A stretch of 64,000 bases of DNA from Hyunsoonleella jejuensis (GTDB taxonomy: Bacteria > Bacteroidota > Bacteroidia > Flavobacteriales > Flavobacteriaceae), in contig NZ_FOFN01000002.1 of NCBI RefSeq assembly GCF_900111025.1, positions 310,001 through 374,000 on the forward strand, in the 5' to 3' direction. The notes under the pieces were generated by a model, which was not told the DNA's origin, did not search any database, and saw nothing but the letters and a program-made list of their open reading frames with translations. Of this stretch, positions 17,827-27,959 are shown piece after piece (within the stretch, counting starts at the first letter, position 1; every line of letters starts with the position of its first letter). Made by a program: the position numbers and the translations under genes.

Positions 17827-18315
17827 CTAGGTCGACCTCCGATAAGTATATATTCTTTCAAAGTCTTCATCTTCATTTTCAAATATTAAATCTATGTAAA
17901 TAAGCTCATCACTATTGTCAACATCGTCATTTTCACCTTCGGAGCTATACGTATAAATTATTCTAAAATTGTTAGTATAAGAGGTATTTGCTCCACTAAT
18001 AGTTAAGGTTAAATCAAAATCTCCATCATCTGATTTCCAAGTACCATTGAAGATTTCCGGGTTACATGAATCAAGCGCTTCTGTCCAAAAATACACAGTG
18101 CCTGTATAACTTCCTTTATATGCGCTATTAGTAATGAACTCAGAGGTGGTTGTTTTATCACACTCAGTTATTTGTTGGTCTCCATCAAATGTTATTGAGA
18201 TTAGTTCCCATTTTCCAGCTAAATGTTCGATAAGTTTCTCATCATCCTCTATCTCTATTGTACAGTTAAATACTGAAAGACTAAATAATACAAATACCGT
18301 TATTTTAGATTTCAT
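17827..18315 (-). CDS. small lipoprotein, lipocalin-like
   Basis: The 162-residue product has a lipoprotein signal peptide with a hydrophobic core and a Cys at residue 18 (SVFNC), so it is probably exported and lipid-anchored. After it comes an HLAGKWELISITFDGD segment typical of the lipocalin-like small-protein families of Bacteroidota, then several beta strands rich in Thr, Asp and Tyr. A ligand cannot be inferred. It has its own terminator and lies between fabG and sucD without clear operon partners. Confidence 0.75.
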   Translation of the reverse strand: MKSKITVFVLFSLSVFNCTIEIEDDEKLIEHLAGKWELISITFDGDQQITECDKTTTSEFITNSAYKGSYTGTVYFWTEALDSCNPEIFNGTWKSDDGDFDLTLTISGANTSYTNNFRIIYTYSSEGENDDVDNSDELIYIDLIFENEDEDFERIYTYRRST

Positions 18316-18353
18316 AAAAATAAATTTTATACTAAAATATATTATTAAAACAA

Positions 18354-18379
18354 AAAAATCCCCAGAATTGGGGATTTTT
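18354..18379 (-). terminator. intrinsic terminator of sucD
   Basis: A ten-pair perfect hairpin (AAAAATCCCC / GGGGATTTTT, six-base loop) lies 20 bases beyond the sucD stop. A- and T-runs form the base of the stem. It would also separate the lipocalin-like gene from read-through. Confidence 0.8.
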
Positions 18380-18398
18380 ATAATATGTTTTACAACTT

Positions 18399-19271
18399 TT
18401 ATGCTATAACTTCCGAAACTTTCTTTCCTATTTCAGCAGGAGAATCTACAACATGAATACCACAAGCTCTCATAATTTTCTTTTTAGCTTGAGCTGTATC
18501 ATCACTTCCGCCAACAATAGCTCCAGCATGCCCCATGGTTCTACCGGCAGGGGCTGTTTCCCCAGCAATAAAACCTACAATTGGCTTTTTGCTGCCACTT
18601 TCCTTATACCAGTTCGCCGCATCGGCTTCTAGTTGACCTCCAATTTCACCAATCATCACCACAGCTTCCGTTTCAGGGTCATTAATCAATAATTCAACCG
18701 CTTCTTTCGTAGTTGTACCTATAATTGGGTCTCCACCAATACCTATTGCAGTAGTAATTCCCAAACCTTGTTTCACCACTTGGTCTGCGGCTTCATAAGT
18801 TAGCGTTCCAGATTTTGAGACAATGCCTACTTTTCCTTTTTTGAAAACAAAACCTGGCATAATACCAACTTTCGCTTCACCTGGTGTAATAACACCCGGA
18901 CAGTTAGGACCTATTAAACGCGAACCTTTATCTTTAATGTAATTTGAAGCAGTAATCATATCCGCCACAGGAATACCTTCGGTAATAGTAATAATTACTT
19001 TTATGCCCGCATCGGCAGCCTCCATTATAGCATCAGCAGCAAATGCTGGTGGTACAAAAATAATTGTAGTATCGGCTCCAACTTCTTTTACCGCGTCCTC
19101 AACAGTATTAAATACTGGTTTATCTAAGTGTGTTTGACCTCCTTTTCCCGGAGTAACACCTCCTACAATATTAGTACCATATGCTATCATTTGTTCAGCA
19201 TGAAACGTACCTTCACTACCTGTAAAACCTTGTACTATAATTTTTGAATCTTTATTTACTAATACACTCAT
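18399..19271 (-). CDS. sucD: succinyl-CoA synthetase, alpha subunit
   Basis: SucD forms the CoA-binding and phosphohistidine subunit of the TCA-cycle enzyme making ATP or GTP from succinyl-CoA. The 290-residue protein shows the Rossmann CoA-binding start [15 protein letters not shown], the [15 protein letters not shown] segment, [20 protein letters not shown], and [13 protein letters not shown] with the active-site His. sucC is not adjacent in this window. A TACTTTTG box at 19306-19313 on the minus strand is a possible promoter element, so the gene may not depend on the lpx group. Confidence 0.97.
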   Translation of the reverse strand: MSVLVNKDSKIIVQGFTGSEGTFHAEQMIAYGTNIVGGVTPGKGGQTHLDKPVFNTVEDAVKEVGADTTIIFVPPAFAADAIMEAADAGIKVIITITEGIPVADMITASNYIKDKGSRLIGPNCPGVITPGEAKVGIMPGFVFKKGKVGIVSKSGTLTYEAADQVVKQGLGITTAIGIGGDPIIGTTTKEAVELLINDPETEAVVMIGEIGGQLEADAANWYKESGSKKPIVGFIAGETAPAGRTMGHAGAIVGGSDDTAQAKKKIMRACGIHVVDSPAEIGKKVSEVIA

Positions 19272-19305
19272 AAGTGATAAATTTCCGTTTTTGTTTAAAG
19301 TTTAG

Positions 19306-19313
19306 CAAAAGTA
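19306..19313 (-). promoter_or_regulatory. candidate -7 box of sucD
   Basis: TACTTTTG on the minus strand matches the Bacteroidota TAnnTTTG pattern, 35 bases before the ATG. No matching TTG was found at the usual distance upstream. Confidence 0.35.
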
Positions 19314-19339
19314 ATTCATTTTAAATGAAAAATAAACTA

Positions 19340-20281
19340 CTAGCCTTTTTGTTTTTTTAAAGTCGCTAAGATTTCTGGTACTTTTTTTATTGAAGCAATT
19401 TCCTTGTATTTAGAACGATAATCGTCTGCAGGAATCCCAAAATATCGATTTCCACCTTCAAGCGATTTACTTACCCCTGCTTTTGCCAAAATTATTGCTT
19501 TTTTGCCTATTGTAATACCACTTGTTATTCCAACTTGCCCCCAAATGGTTACTTCATCTTCTACAATTACACACCCTGCTATTCCTACTTGAGAGGCAAT
19601 TAAACATTTTCTACCAACAACGGTATCATGCCCAATTTGCACCAAATTATCAATTTTAGTACCCTCTTTTATGGTGGTATCTCCGGTAACCCCTCTATCT
19701 ATGGTGCAAGAAGCACCAATATCCACATTATTTTCAATAACAACGCGTCCGCAAGATAAAAGCCTATCGTAACCCTCTGGCCTGTTCTTATAATAAAATG
19801 CATTAGCACCTAACACAGTCCCTGCATGTATGGTAACATTATCACCAATTACGGCGTCATCGTAAATACTAACATTTGAATGAATAACACAATTATTACC
19901 AATACTTACATTATGACCTATAAACGTGTTAGGTTGAATGGTTGTGCCTTCCCCTATTTTTGCAGTATGGGATATTAGGGTATTCGACGCTTGAAATGGC
20001 TTAAAATGATTGGATAATTTATTGAAATCCCTAAACGGATCATCACTAATTAAAAGTGCTTTACCTAAAGGGCAATCCACTTTTTTATTAATGAGCACTA
20101 TGGTTGCAGCAGATTGTAGTGCTTTATCGTAATATTTAGGATGATCTACAAAGACAATATCTCCTGGCTCAACAACATGAATTTCGTTCATCCCTAAAAC
20201 AGGAAAATCGGCATCACCAACAAACTCACAATCTATTAAATGTGCAATATCTTTTAATTTCTGTTTTTCTGGAAATTTCAT
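19340..20281 (-). CDS. LpxD-like UDP-3-O-acylglucosamine N-acyltransferase (second copy)
   Basis: The 313-residue protein has an N-terminal uridine-binding domain (to about residue 95) and then hexapeptide repeats forming a left-handed beta helix, as in LpxD. A His lies in KIDNLVQIGHDTVVG, where LpxD has its catalytic base. It differs clearly from the other lpxD in this window and is shorter at the C-terminus, so it may use a different acyl donor or substrate. It lies between efp and sucD in the same direction as the lpx genes. Confidence 0.82.
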   Translation of the reverse strand: MKFPEKQKLKDIAHLIDCEFVGDADFPVLGMNEIHVVEPGDIVFVDHPKYYDKALQSAATIVLINKKVDCPLGKALLISDDPFRDFNKLSNHFKPFQASNTLISHTAKIGEGTTIQPNTFIGHNVSIGNNCVIHSNVSIYDDAVIGDNVTIHAGTVLGANAFYYKNRPEGYDRLLSCGRVVIENNVDIGASCTIDRGVTGDTTIKEGTKIDNLVQIGHDTVVGRKCLIASQVGIAGCVIVEDEVTIWGQVGITSGITIGKKAIILAKAGVSKSLEGGNRYFGIPADDYRSKYKEIASIKKVPEILATLKKQKG

Positions 20282-20355
20282 ATATCAGTATACTGTTGGC
20301 AATATTCAATAACTATTAAAACTGATTTTTGAGTGAATTGAACTTATGCTATAAG

Positions 20356-20922
20356 TTATTCTTTTACACGTTCTTTATAAGTCCCTTTGTCTGTCTCCAC
20401 TTTAATTTTATCACCTTCATTAATAAATAAAGGTACATTTACTGTAGCACCTGTTTCAACAGTGGCAGGTTTAGTAGCGTTTGTGGCCGTATTGCCTTTT
20501 ACTCCGGGTTCGGTGTGGGTGATCTCTAGAATAACGCTTGCGGGCATTTCTACTGAAAGTGGCATATTATCTTCAGAATTAATGATTACAGTAACTATCT
20601 CGCCTTCTTTCATTAAATCTGGTCTATCTAAAGCCGCTTCTAATAAGCGAATCTGTGTATAGTCTGCTTCATTCATAAAATGATAGAATTCTCCATCATT
20701 ATATAAATACTGAAATTTATGGGTTTCAACACGCACGTCATCCAATTTATGTCCTGCAGAAAAAGTATTATCAATAACTTTTCCGTTAGTTACACTTTTT
20801 AGCTTTGTTCTTACAAATGCTGGTCCTTTTCCTGGTTTTACATGTAAAAACTCAATGATTTTATAGATATCATTGTTATATCTTATGCATAATCCGTTTC
20901 TTATATCTGATGTTGTTGCCAT
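20356..20922 (-). CDS. efp: translation elongation factor P
   Basis: EF-P enters ribosomes stalled at polyproline stretches and helps peptide bond formation. The 188-residue protein has the three OB-like domains, with the exposed loop VKPGKGPAFVR carrying Lys32, the position lysylated or otherwise modified in other bacteria. The ending TDKGTYKERVKE is typical. It follows lpxA after eight bases, so it is probably part of the lpx transcript. No EpmA or EpmB gene is visible here. Confidence 0.97.
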   Translation of the reverse strand: MATTSDIRNGLCIRYNNDIYKIIEFLHVKPGKGPAFVRTKLKSVTNGKVIDNTFSAGHKLDDVRVETHKFQYLYNDGEFYHFMNEADYTQIRLLEAALDRPDLMKEGEIVTVIINSEDNMPLSVEMPASVILEITHTEPGVKGNTATNATKPATVETGATVNVPLFINEGDKIKVETDKGTYKERVKE

Positions 20923-20930
20923 CTAAATGT

Positions 20931-21716
20931 TTAATTTGATTTAAAATATCCTTTCATAATACCTCTATGTGAATTCTTTATAAACTGAAGTATCTCATCA
21001 CGTTCTGGAGTCGCCTCCATTTCAGCCTCAATTATTTCTGAAGCTTGGGTATTATTATAATTCTTTTGATATAATATTCTGTATATATCTTGAATCTCTC
21101 TAATTTTGTCTGTAGTAAAGCCTCTACGTCTTAGACCTACTGAATTTATACCTACATACGATAAGGGTTCACGAGCAGCTTTTACGTAAGGCGGCACGTC
21201 TTTTCTAACCAAAGAACCTCCAGTTACAAAAGCATGGTTTCCTACTGACACAAATTGGTGAACCGCTGTCATACCGGCTAAAACAACGTAGTCTCCAATA
21301 TTAATATGGCCAGCAAGTGTACTATTATTAGAGAATATACAATTATTACCCACAATACAGTCGTGCGCAATATGACAATAAGCCATAATTAAGCAATTAT
21401 CGCCTACCACCGTTTTCATTCTATCTGCAGTGCCACGATTAATTGTAACACATTCTCTTATAGTTACATTATTGCCAATTTCAACGGTTGTTTCCTCATC
21501 ATTATATTTTAAATCTTGAGGAACAGCTGATATAACGCTACCTGGGAAAATGTTGCAATTTTTACCAATACGCGCACCTTCCATTATGGTTACATTGCTT
21601 CCAATCCATGTACCTTCTCCAATTACTACATTGTTGTTGATAGTTGTAAAAGGCTCTATAACTACATTTTTGGCAATTTTAGCACCTGGGTGCACATATG
21701 CTAGAGGTTGATTCAT
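20931..21716 (-). CDS. lpxA: UDP-N-acetylglucosamine acyltransferase
   Basis: LpxA transfers a 3-hydroxyacyl chain from ACP to UDP-GlcNAc, the first step of lipid A synthesis. The 261-residue protein shows many hexapeptide repeats, then the catalytic-His segment IMAYCHIAHDCIVGNN near residue 125 and the AGMTAVHQFVSVGNHAFV stretch. The C-terminal helical domain starts near residue 195. It is 14 bases downstream of lpxC-fabZ. Confidence 0.97.
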   Translation of the reverse strand: MNQPLAYVHPGAKIAKNVVIEPFTTINNNVVIGEGTWIGSNVTIMEGARIGKNCNIFPGSVISAVPQDLKYNDEETTVEIGNNVTIRECVTINRGTADRMKTVVGDNCLIMAYCHIAHDCIVGNNCIFSNNSTLAGHINIGDYVVLAGMTAVHQFVSVGNHAFVTGGSLVRKDVPPYVKAAREPLSYVGINSVGLRRRGFTTDKIREIQDIYRILYQKNYNNTQASEIIEAEMEATPERDEILQFIKNSHRGIMKGYFKSN

Positions 21717-21730
21717 GCTTTAGTTTTTAA

Positions 21731-23137
21731 TTATTTTACTTTAGAAATTTGCGCCATAAGTTCGGCTTCGGCACATAATTTACCATTGGCATAAGCATAA
21801 CCTTGCATATGACAAATTCCTCTACGAATTGGAGTAATTAATGAACATTTAAATATTAATGTATCTCCAGGACTCACTTTTCTTTTGAACTTTACATTAT
21901 CCATTTTCATGAAAAATGTTAAATAGTTTTCTGGATCTGGTACAGTGCTTAATACCAAGATACCGCCCGTTTGAGCCATAGCCTCAACGATTAAAACCCC
22001 TGGCATCACCGGCGCACCAGGGAAGTGACCTTTAAAGAATTCTTCATTCATGGTCACGTTTTTCATACCAACAACATAATTATCCGTAAGCTCAAATACT
22101 TTGTCTAACAACAAGAATGGTTGACGGTGGGGTAACATTTGCATAATTTGAGTCACGTCCATTAAAGGTTCTTGATTCAAATCTATATTTGGTACGTTGT
22201 TACGTCTTTCGTTTTTTATAATCTTCGACAGCTTTTTGGCAAACTGTGTGTTAATAAAATGTCCCGGTTTATTAGCAATAACCTTTCCACGAATTCTCGT
22301 TCCTACTAAAGCTAAATCTCCTAAAACATCGAGTAATTTATGTCTTGCAGCTTCATTAGGATGATGAAGAGTAAGATTATCGAGAATACCGTTCGGCTTT
22401 ACAGCAATGTTTTCTTTTTTGAATGCAGCACGCAGTTTTTTCATGGTTTCAGGCGATAGAGGCTTATCCACATAAACAATGGCATTATTTAAATCCCCTC
22501 CTTTTATTAAACCATGTTCTAAAAGCATTTCAATTTCATGTAAAAAACTGAACGTTCTAGAATTGGAAATTTGGTCTTTAAAATCTGAAATTTGATTCAG
22601 TGTTGCATTTTGAGTACCTAATACTTTTGTCCCAAAATCTACCATTGTAGTAATTTGGTATTCTTTAGCAGGCATCACTAAAATCTCGCTACCACTTTCT
22701 TCATCGGTATATGAAATCACATCAGACACGACAAATTCTTCCCTAGTTGCTTCTAATTCAACAATTCCAGCCTCTTCCAGAGCTTCTATAAAAAACTTAG
22801 AAGACCCATCCATTATCGGTGGTTCTGAAGCGTTTAGTTCAATAATTGCATTATCTATATCCAATCCTACCAAAGCAGCAAGTACGTGTTCTGAGGTTTG
22901 TATAATAACACCGTTTTTCTCTAGGCATGTACCTCTTTGCGTATTAGTTACATAGTTAGCATCGGCTTCAATAACTGGAGCACCTTCTAAATCTACACGC
23001 TTAAAAGCCAATCCAAAATTGGCAATTGCCGGTTTAAACGTTAATGTTACGTTTTTACCAGTGTGTAGCCCCACTCCTGTAAGCGACACTTCATTCTTTA
23101 TAGTTTTTTGTTTGTTCTCTGTATTAACTATTGCCAT
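21731..23137 (-). CDS. lpxC-fabZ: fused UDP-3-O-acyl-GlcNAc deacetylase/3-hydroxyacyl-ACP dehydratase
   Basis: The first ~310 residues are LpxC, the zinc deacetylase committing lipid A synthesis, with SEHVLAAL and [12 protein letters not shown] zinc-ligand motifs. The last ~150 are FabZ, with [13 protein letters not shown] and the active-site segment [20 protein letters not shown]. This fusion is standard in Bacteroidota and couples supply of 3-hydroxyacyl-ACP with its use. The length is 468 residues. Its start overlaps the end of lpxD by 14 bases, showing tight coupling. Confidence 0.97.
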   Translation of the reverse strand: MAIVNTENKQKTIKNEVSLTGVGLHTGKNVTLTFKPAIANFGLAFKRVDLEGAPVIEADANYVTNTQRGTCLEKNGVIIQTSEHVLAALVGLDIDNAIIELNASEPPIMDGSSKFFIEALEEAGIVELEATREEFVVSDVISYTDEESGSEILVMPAKEYQITTMVDFGTKVLGTQNATLNQISDFKDQISNSRTFSFLHEIEMLLEHGLIKGGDLNNAIVYVDKPLSPETMKKLRAAFKKENIAVKPNGILDNLTLHHPNEAARHKLLDVLGDLALVGTRIRGKVIANKPGHFINTQFAKKLSKIIKNERRNNVPNIDLNQEPLMDVTQIMQMLPHRQPFLLLDKVFELTDNYVVGMKNVTMNEEFFKGHFPGAPVMPGVLIVEAMAQTGGILVLSTVPDPENYLTFFMKMDNVKFKRKVSPGDTLIFKCSLITPIRRGICHMQGYAYANGKLCAEAELMAQISKVK

Positions 23138-24149
23138 AGCTTTTTTCTATATCGTTGAATTTTTTAATGATTTTTGGCAAATTTTTAAAATGCACATAAG
23201 ACTTATTGTAATCTCCATAAGCAAGTGCTGGAGAGCCTTGTAAGACCTCATTATCCTTAACGTTTCTACCAATTCCTGATTGCGCCTGTATTTTTACATT
23301 ATCGCCAATTGTAATGTGCCCTACAATACCTACTTGACCACCAATTTGACAATTTTCACCAATCTTAGTGGAGCCAGCAATTCCTGTTTGTGCAGCTATT
23401 ACCGTATTTTTACCTATCTCAACATTATGGGCTATTTGAATTTGATTATCCAATTTCACTCCCCTTCTAATTACAGTAGAACCTAAAGTTGCTCTATCTA
23501 TGGTTGTGGCAGCACCTACATCTACAAAATCTTCTAAAATAACATTGCCTGTTTGCGGTACTTTTTGGTATTCCCCTTTTTCGTTGGGCGCGAAACCAAA
23601 TCCGTCAGCACCAATAATTGCGCCCGAATTAATCACGCAATGGTTACCAATAAGACATTCTGAATATATTTTAGCGCCAGCAAAAATTATAGTATTATCA
23701 CCAATTTTCACATTGTCGCCAATATATGCATTTGGAAAAATCTTGACATTATCGCCAATAGTAACATTCTCACCAACGTATGAAAACGCACCTATATAGA
23801 TGTTTTCACCATATGCCGAAGATTCTGCAATAAAAGATGGTTGCTCTATGCCAAACTTATTAAGCTTAACTTGATTATAATACTCTAAAAGTTTCGAAAA
23901 AGATTTATAAGCGTCATCTACCTTTATTAAGGTGGTAGTAATATTATCTTCTGGCTCAAAAGTTTTATTTACTATAGTTATTGAGGCCTTAGTAGAGTAT
24001 ATATATGTTGTATATTTCGGATTTGCCAAAAAAGTAAGTGTACCTTCCACACCTTCCTCTATTTTTGCGAGTTTTGACACTTTAACATCGGCATCCCCAA
24101 CAATATCCCCCTCTAAAATATCTGCTATTTGTTGTGCTGTGAATTTCAC
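23124..24149 (-). CDS. lpxD: UDP-3-O-(3-hydroxyacyl)glucosamine N-acyltransferase
   Basis: LpxD adds the second 3-hydroxyacyl chain in lipid A synthesis. The 341-residue protein begins [19 protein letters not shown], has the uridine-binding N-domain to about residue 100, then hexapeptide repeats, with the catalytic His in [17 protein letters not shown]-terminal helix ([14 protein letters not shown]) completes the usual layout. It is the first gene of the leftward lpx group. A minus-strand TATTTTTG box at 24185-24192 gives a likely promoter. Confidence 0.95.
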   Translation of the reverse strand: MKFTAQQIADILEGDIVGDADVKVSKLAKIEEGVEGTLTFLANPKYTTYIYSTKASITIVNKTFEPEDNITTTLIKVDDAYKSFSKLLEYYNQVKLNKFGIEQPSFIAESSAYGENIYIGAFSYVGENVTIGDNVKIFPNAYIGDNVKIGDNTIIFAGAKIYSECLIGNHCVINSGAIIGADGFGFAPNEKGEYQKVPQTGNVILEDFVDVGAATTIDRATLGSTVIRRGVKLDNQIQIAHNVEIGKNTVIAAQTGIAGSTKIGENCQIGGQVGIVGHITIGDNVKIQAQSGIGRNVKDNEVLQGSPALAYGDYNKSYVHFKNLPKIIKKFNDIEKSYGNS

Positions 24150-24184
24150 ACGAGTTGAGTTAGTAGTAATTTGATTAATTTGAG

Positions 24185-24192
24185 CAAAAATA
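24185..24192 (-). promoter_or_regulatory. candidate -7 box of the lpx operon
   Basis: TATTTTTG on the minus strand fits TAnnTTTG and ends 36 bases before the lpxD ATG, a good distance for a short leader. A TTG at the usual -33 spacing was not found. Confidence 0.4.
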
Positions 24193-24283
24193 GGAAAAAT
24201 GTACTAAAGTTATAATGCTCTGTTTTTTAAGATATTCCATGGTTGTGAACAATTAGAGAAAACTCTAATCACAACTCGTGCTT

Positions 24284-25495
24284 TTATTTTGGATAACATA
24301 CGTAATATTTTGTTACTGGCTTAGATAATGCTTTTAAATTGAGATGATCTGAAGCCTTTACAATATCTTGAATTTTTCCAGATTTATACAGAATATTAAT
24401 ATTTTGCTGCTCCGTTTGGTATGCCTGATTATGTATATCACCTGAAAACACAAAATATTTTGCTTCGTTCTCTGCAATACCATAATCCTGCATTACGCTT
24501 TCGATATGTTTTTCTAAATCCTGCGGTTTTACAGCTTTTCTTTTGATTTTTATTTTTGGTAAAGTTCTATTGATTATCATTTCACATAGATTTCTAAGTA
24601 CGAAATCGTCATGGTGTTTCCACAATTTCATTGCAGATATAATGTCATAATCATCTAATTCATGGAACACTTCTAATGTTTCATTTGTAAAATCATCCCT
24701 AGAAATATCATTGTTCAAAAAGTATTTAAGAGCAGTACTAGCCTGTAATTCCACACCCATTTCTGTTAATTCCTTGGCCCTTGTTAAAACACGCATAAGT
24801 AATTGTTCAGCAGCAAGACCTGTTTTGTGCAAATACACTTGCCAATACATAAAACGCCTCGCGATAATAAATTTTTCTACACTGTAAATCCCTTTTTCTT
24901 CAACTACCAAATTATCATCAACAACATTTAACATAGTGATTAAACGTTCGCTGTTAACGTTTCCTTCGGCAACTCCTGTATAAAAACTATCACGCTTTAA
25001 ATAATCGGCCCTGTCAATATCTAATTGGCTAGAAATAAGCTGACACATGAAAGAACGCTCGTATTCACCTTTAAATATTTTGATGGCAAGCGTTAAACTT
25101 CCGTTAAATTCTTCATTTAAACGCTCCATAAATAACAAAGAAATTTGCTCATGAGATACGCCATTTACAATACTATGCTCCATAGCATGTGAAAACGGAC
25201 CGTGACCAATATCATGCAATAATATGGCTGCATAAAGTGCTTCTTCCTCCTCTTTAGAAATTGTAACTCCCTTATAACGAAGTATATTCACTGCTTTTTG
25301 CATTAAATACACACATCCGATAGCGTGATGAAATCTGGTATGGTGTGCTCCAGGATAAACTAAATAAGACATCCCCATTTGAGTAATACGTCTTAAACGT
25401 TGAAAATATTTATGCTGGATTAAATCAAAAATTAGCGAGTTTGGAATAGTAATAAATCCGTAAATTGGGTCGTTTAGTATTTTAAGTTTATTCAA
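24284..25495 (-). CDS. HD-domain phosphohydrolase (dGTPase/SAMHD1-like)
   Basis: The 403-residue soluble protein has an HD metal-dependent hydrolase domain with ligands in HTRFHHAIGCVYLM near residue 52, LLHDIGHGPFSHAMEH near residue 92, and SQLDIDRADYLKRDS near residue 155. Such proteins hydrolyse dNTPs or other nucleotides; the substrate here is not known. A TATATTTG box lies 24 bases before the start. It is head to head with porX. Confidence 0.9.
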   Translation of the reverse strand: MNKLKILNDPIYGFITIPNSLIFDLIQHKYFQRLRRITQMGMSYLVYPGAHHTRFHHAIGCVYLMQKAVNILRYKGVTISKEEEEALYAAILLHDIGHGPFSHAMEHSIVNGVSHEQISLLFMERLNEEFNGSLTLAIKIFKGEYERSFMCQLISSQLDIDRADYLKRDSFYTGVAEGNVNSERLITMLNVVDDNLVVEEKGIYSVEKFIIARRFMYWQVYLHKTGLAAEQLLMRVLTRAKELTEMGVELQASTALKYFLNNDISRDDFTNETLEVFHELDDYDIISAMKLWKHHDDFVLRNLCEMIINRTLPKIKIKRKAVKPQDLEKHIESVMQDYGIAENEAKYFVFSGDIHNQAYQTEQQNINILYKSGKIQDIVKASDHLNLKALSKPVTKYYVCYPK

Positions 25496-25518
25496 ACTTT
25501 TAATCTTTACATTTTTTA

Positions 25519-25526
25519 CAAATATA
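25519..25526 (-). promoter_or_regulatory. candidate -7 box of the HD-hydrolase gene
   Basis: TATATTTG on the minus strand matches TAnnTTTG, 24 bases before the ATG. A TTG exists only 13 bases further upstream, too close for the usual spacing. Confidence 0.35.
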
Positions 25527-25574
25527 AATATATGAAGTCCAACTTTAGGACACCACTACTAAAAATAAAACAAC

Positions 25575-27119
25575 ATGATTAATATACTTTGGGTTGATGA
25601 CGAAATAGATTTATTAAAACCTCACATTCTATTCCTTGAAAAGAAAAACTATAAGGTTACCACATGCAATAGTGGTACTGAAGCCATAGATATTATTGAG
25701 GATAACAATTTTGATATTGTGTTTTTAGATGAAAATATGCCAGGACTTACAGGTCTAGAAACACTTAACGAAATAAAAGAAAAGAAAGACAGTATTCCCG
25801 TCGTAATGATTACTAAGAGTGAAGAAGAGTATATTATGGAGGAAGCCATTGGCAATAAAATAGCCGATTATTTAATAAAACCTGTGAATCCAAATCAGAT
25901 ATTATTAAGCTTAAAAAAGAATTTAGACCACTCGAGGTTAGTTTCAGAAAAAACTACATCAAATTATCAACAAGAATTTAGAAAAATTGCTATGGAAATG
26001 GCCATGGTAAACTCCTATGAAGATTGGGTGAGCCTATATCAAAAATTAATTTATTGGGAAATTCAATTAGAAGACATTGAAGATGTAGGCATGTTCGAAA
26101 TTTTAGAATCGCAAAAAACAGAAGCAAATATTCAATTCGGAAAATTTATTGATAAAAATTACCCAAACTGGTTCAACAATGATGATGCACCAATAATGTC
26201 TCATACGCTATTTAAGGAAAAAATTGTTCCTGAGTTAAGTAAAGATCAACCTACACTTTTAGTTGTTGTAGATAATTTAAGGTACGATCAATGGAAAGTT
26301 TTCGAGCCTATTATTAACAACTATTTTAAAAAAGAACAAGAAAGTGCGTTTTTCAGCATTTTACCAACCGCAACACAATACGCGAGAAATGCTATTTTCT
26401 CCGGATTAATGCCCAGTGAGATGGAAAAAATGTATCCGCAATATTGGAAAAACGATACCGATGAAGGAGGCAAAAATTTACATGAAGCTGATTTTTTAGA
26501 AACACAAATGCAACGTCTCGGGCTAAACCATTTAAATTACGAATATCACAAAATCACCAATTTAAAAAATGGCAAAAAACTGGTTGATAATTTTAAAGCG
26601 TTAAAAGATAACGACCTAACAGTTGTTGTGTATAATTTTGTGGATATGCTCTCCCACTCCAAAACAGAAATGGAAGTAGTTAAGGAACTAGCTTCGAACG
26701 ACAAGGCATATAGATCGCTCACTTTGAGCTGGTTTAAAAATTCACCACTTCTAGAAATGATTCAGCAAGCACAAAATCTTGGTTTTAAATTAATATTAAC
26801 TACAGATCATGGCACTATTAATGTAAAAAACCCATCAAAGGTAATTGGTGATAGAGATACAAGCTTAAATTTACGGTACAAAACGGGAAGAAGTTTAACT
26901 TTTGATAAAAAAGATGTACTGCTTGCAGATGACCCAAAAAGCATTCATTTGCCAACCATAAACATGAGTAGCTCCTTTATTTTTGCGAAAGGCGATTTGT
27001 TTTTTGCATACCCAAACAACTACAACCACTATGTAAGTTATTACCGGAATACTTATCAACATGGAGGCGTTTCAATAGAGGAAATGATAATTCCTTTTGT
27101 AGTTTTCAATCCTAAATAA
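25575..27119 (+). CDS. porX: PorX-type response regulator with PglZ domain (type IX secretion control)
   Basis: Residues 1-120 form a receiver domain with acidic pocket D8/D9, phospho-acceptor D52 (VFLDENMPG) and the TKS/K pair (MITKSEE, LIKPV). The rest, to residue 514, is an alkaline-phosphatase-superfamily PglZ domain with VVDNLRYDQWKV near residue 230 and LTTDHGTINVKNP near residue 411. PorX with its kinase PorY regulates the type IX secretion system, and the PglZ domain has been described as a phosphodiesterase on oligonucleotides; both are known from relatives. porY is not in this window. tsaE follows. Confidence 0.93.
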   Translation: MINILWVDDEIDLLKPHILFLEKKNYKVTTCNSGTEAIDIIEDNNFDIVFLDENMPGLTGLETLNEIKEKKDSIPVVMITKSEEEYIMEEAIGNKIADYLIKPVNPNQILLSLKKNLDHSRLVSEKTTSNYQQEFRKIAMEMAMVNSYEDWVSLYQKLIYWEIQLEDIEDVGMFEILESQKTEANIQFGKFIDKNYPNWFNNDDAPIMSHTLFKEKIVPELSKDQPTLLVVVDNLRYDQWKVFEPIINNYFKKEQESAFFSILPTATQYARNAIFSGLMPSEMEKMYPQYWKNDTDEGGKNLHEADFLETQMQRLGLNHLNYEYHKITNLKNGKKLVDNFKALKDNDLTVVVYNFVDMLSHSKTEMEVVKELASNDKAYRSLTLSWFKNSPLLEMIQQAQNLGFKLILTTDHGTINVKNPSKVIGDRDTSLNLRYKTGRSLTFDKKDVLLADDPKSIHLPTINMSSSFIFAKGDLFFAYPNNYNHYVSYYRNTYQHGGVSIEEMIIPFVVFNPK

Positions 27120-27212
27120 TATCTTTGTAATACGAAAAACATCGACGAAATACACTTTTTGTTAGTATTTTTGAAAATTTATATGTAATATTGCGTAAAC
27201 ATAATAATTGAT

Positions 27213-27620
27213 TTGGAGATTACTTATAGCTTAGATGAAGTTGAGGATGTTGCCAAAAAACTAATTGAAACAGTAGATTCAAAAATTATTTTATTGTATG
27301 GCAACATGGGTGTTGGCAAAACAACACTTGTGAAGAGTATTGCAAGGATCCTAGGAAGTGCTGACACTATTAGTAGCCCAACATTTTCAATTGTTAATGA
27401 GTACAACATAAAAAATGGCATTCTTTATCACTTTGATTTATACAGAATCGAAAATATTGAAGAAGCCTACAACTTTGGAATTGAAGATTATCTATATTCT
27501 GGAAACTGGATTTTAATTGAGTGGCCAGAATTCATAAAACCTATTTTGGATGATAATTTTAACGAGGTTATTTTGGAAGAAATATCAATAAATACAAGAA
27601 AAATTAAATTAAAAATATAA
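27213..27620 (+). CDS. tsaE: tRNA threonylcarbamoyladenosine biosynthesis ATPase TsaE
   Basis: TsaE is the P-loop ATPase that, with TsaB and TsaD, makes the t6A base at position 37 of ANN-decoding tRNAs. The 135-residue protein has Walker A in LLYGNMGVGKTTLVKS near residue 28, SSPTFSIVNEY and the HFDLYRIENIEE segment typical of the family. The start is TTG, since the family's N-terminus matches MEITYSLDEVEDVAKKL and the first ATG lies within the P-loop. It follows porX in the same direction. Confidence 0.94.
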   Translation: MEITYSLDEVEDVAKKLIETVDSKIILLYGNMGVGKTTLVKSIARILGSADTISSPTFSIVNEYNIKNGILYHFDLYRIENIEEAYNFGIEDYLYSGNWILIEWPEFIKPILDDNFNEVILEEISINTRKIKLKI

Positions 27621-27815
27621 AATACAGACCTAACCTAAACCCCTATGACGCATAAGTAAACCAACATAATTCGCATATTTTTTAAAGATTACGGGAAACC
27701 CACAGCAGGAATTTTAAAAAACACTGTTTTTAACATAATTTTAACATTTAATCAAAACTGCTATCCTACTCTTTCTATACATTTGGGATAATTAATTAAT
27801 TAAATCCCTTAAAAA
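27621..27815. other. intergenic region with possible promoter
   Basis: This is AT-rich with no frame that looks like a gene. A TACATTTG sequence at 27778-27785 matches the Bacteroidota -7 pattern and lies 31 bases before the small peptide gene, making it the best promoter candidate. Confidence 0.4.
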
Positions 27816-27959
27816 ATGAAAATTAAAAAGTATGTAATTGCAGCAGCAATTTTCGGAGGCATGTTGTTCACAGCTTATGTAGCGAATACAGTTAACCAAG
27901 ATGGAGAACAAACAGCAAAAGTCGAAAGATCTACAATCAAGGTACCTCGCGGTAGATAA
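27816..27959 (+). CDS. small secreted or membrane-anchored peptide
   Basis: This 47-codon frame begins MKIKKYVIAAAIFGGMLFTA, a Lys-rich start with a hydrophobic segment like a signal peptide or anchor, and ends VERSTIKVPRGR. The ATG has an AAAAA run before it and a TACATTTG promoter-like box upstream. I believe similar short proteins occur in other flavobacteria, but function is unknown. Its last 59 bases overlap, in another frame, the possible start of the next gene. Confidence 0.62.
   Translation: MKIKKYVIAAAIFGGMLFTAYVANTVNQDGEQTAKVERSTIKVPRGR

Noticed and set aside
23280-24174. Plus-strand frames opposite lpxD
   Set aside because: They are shadows of hexapeptide-repeat codons and have no start context, signal or family similarity.
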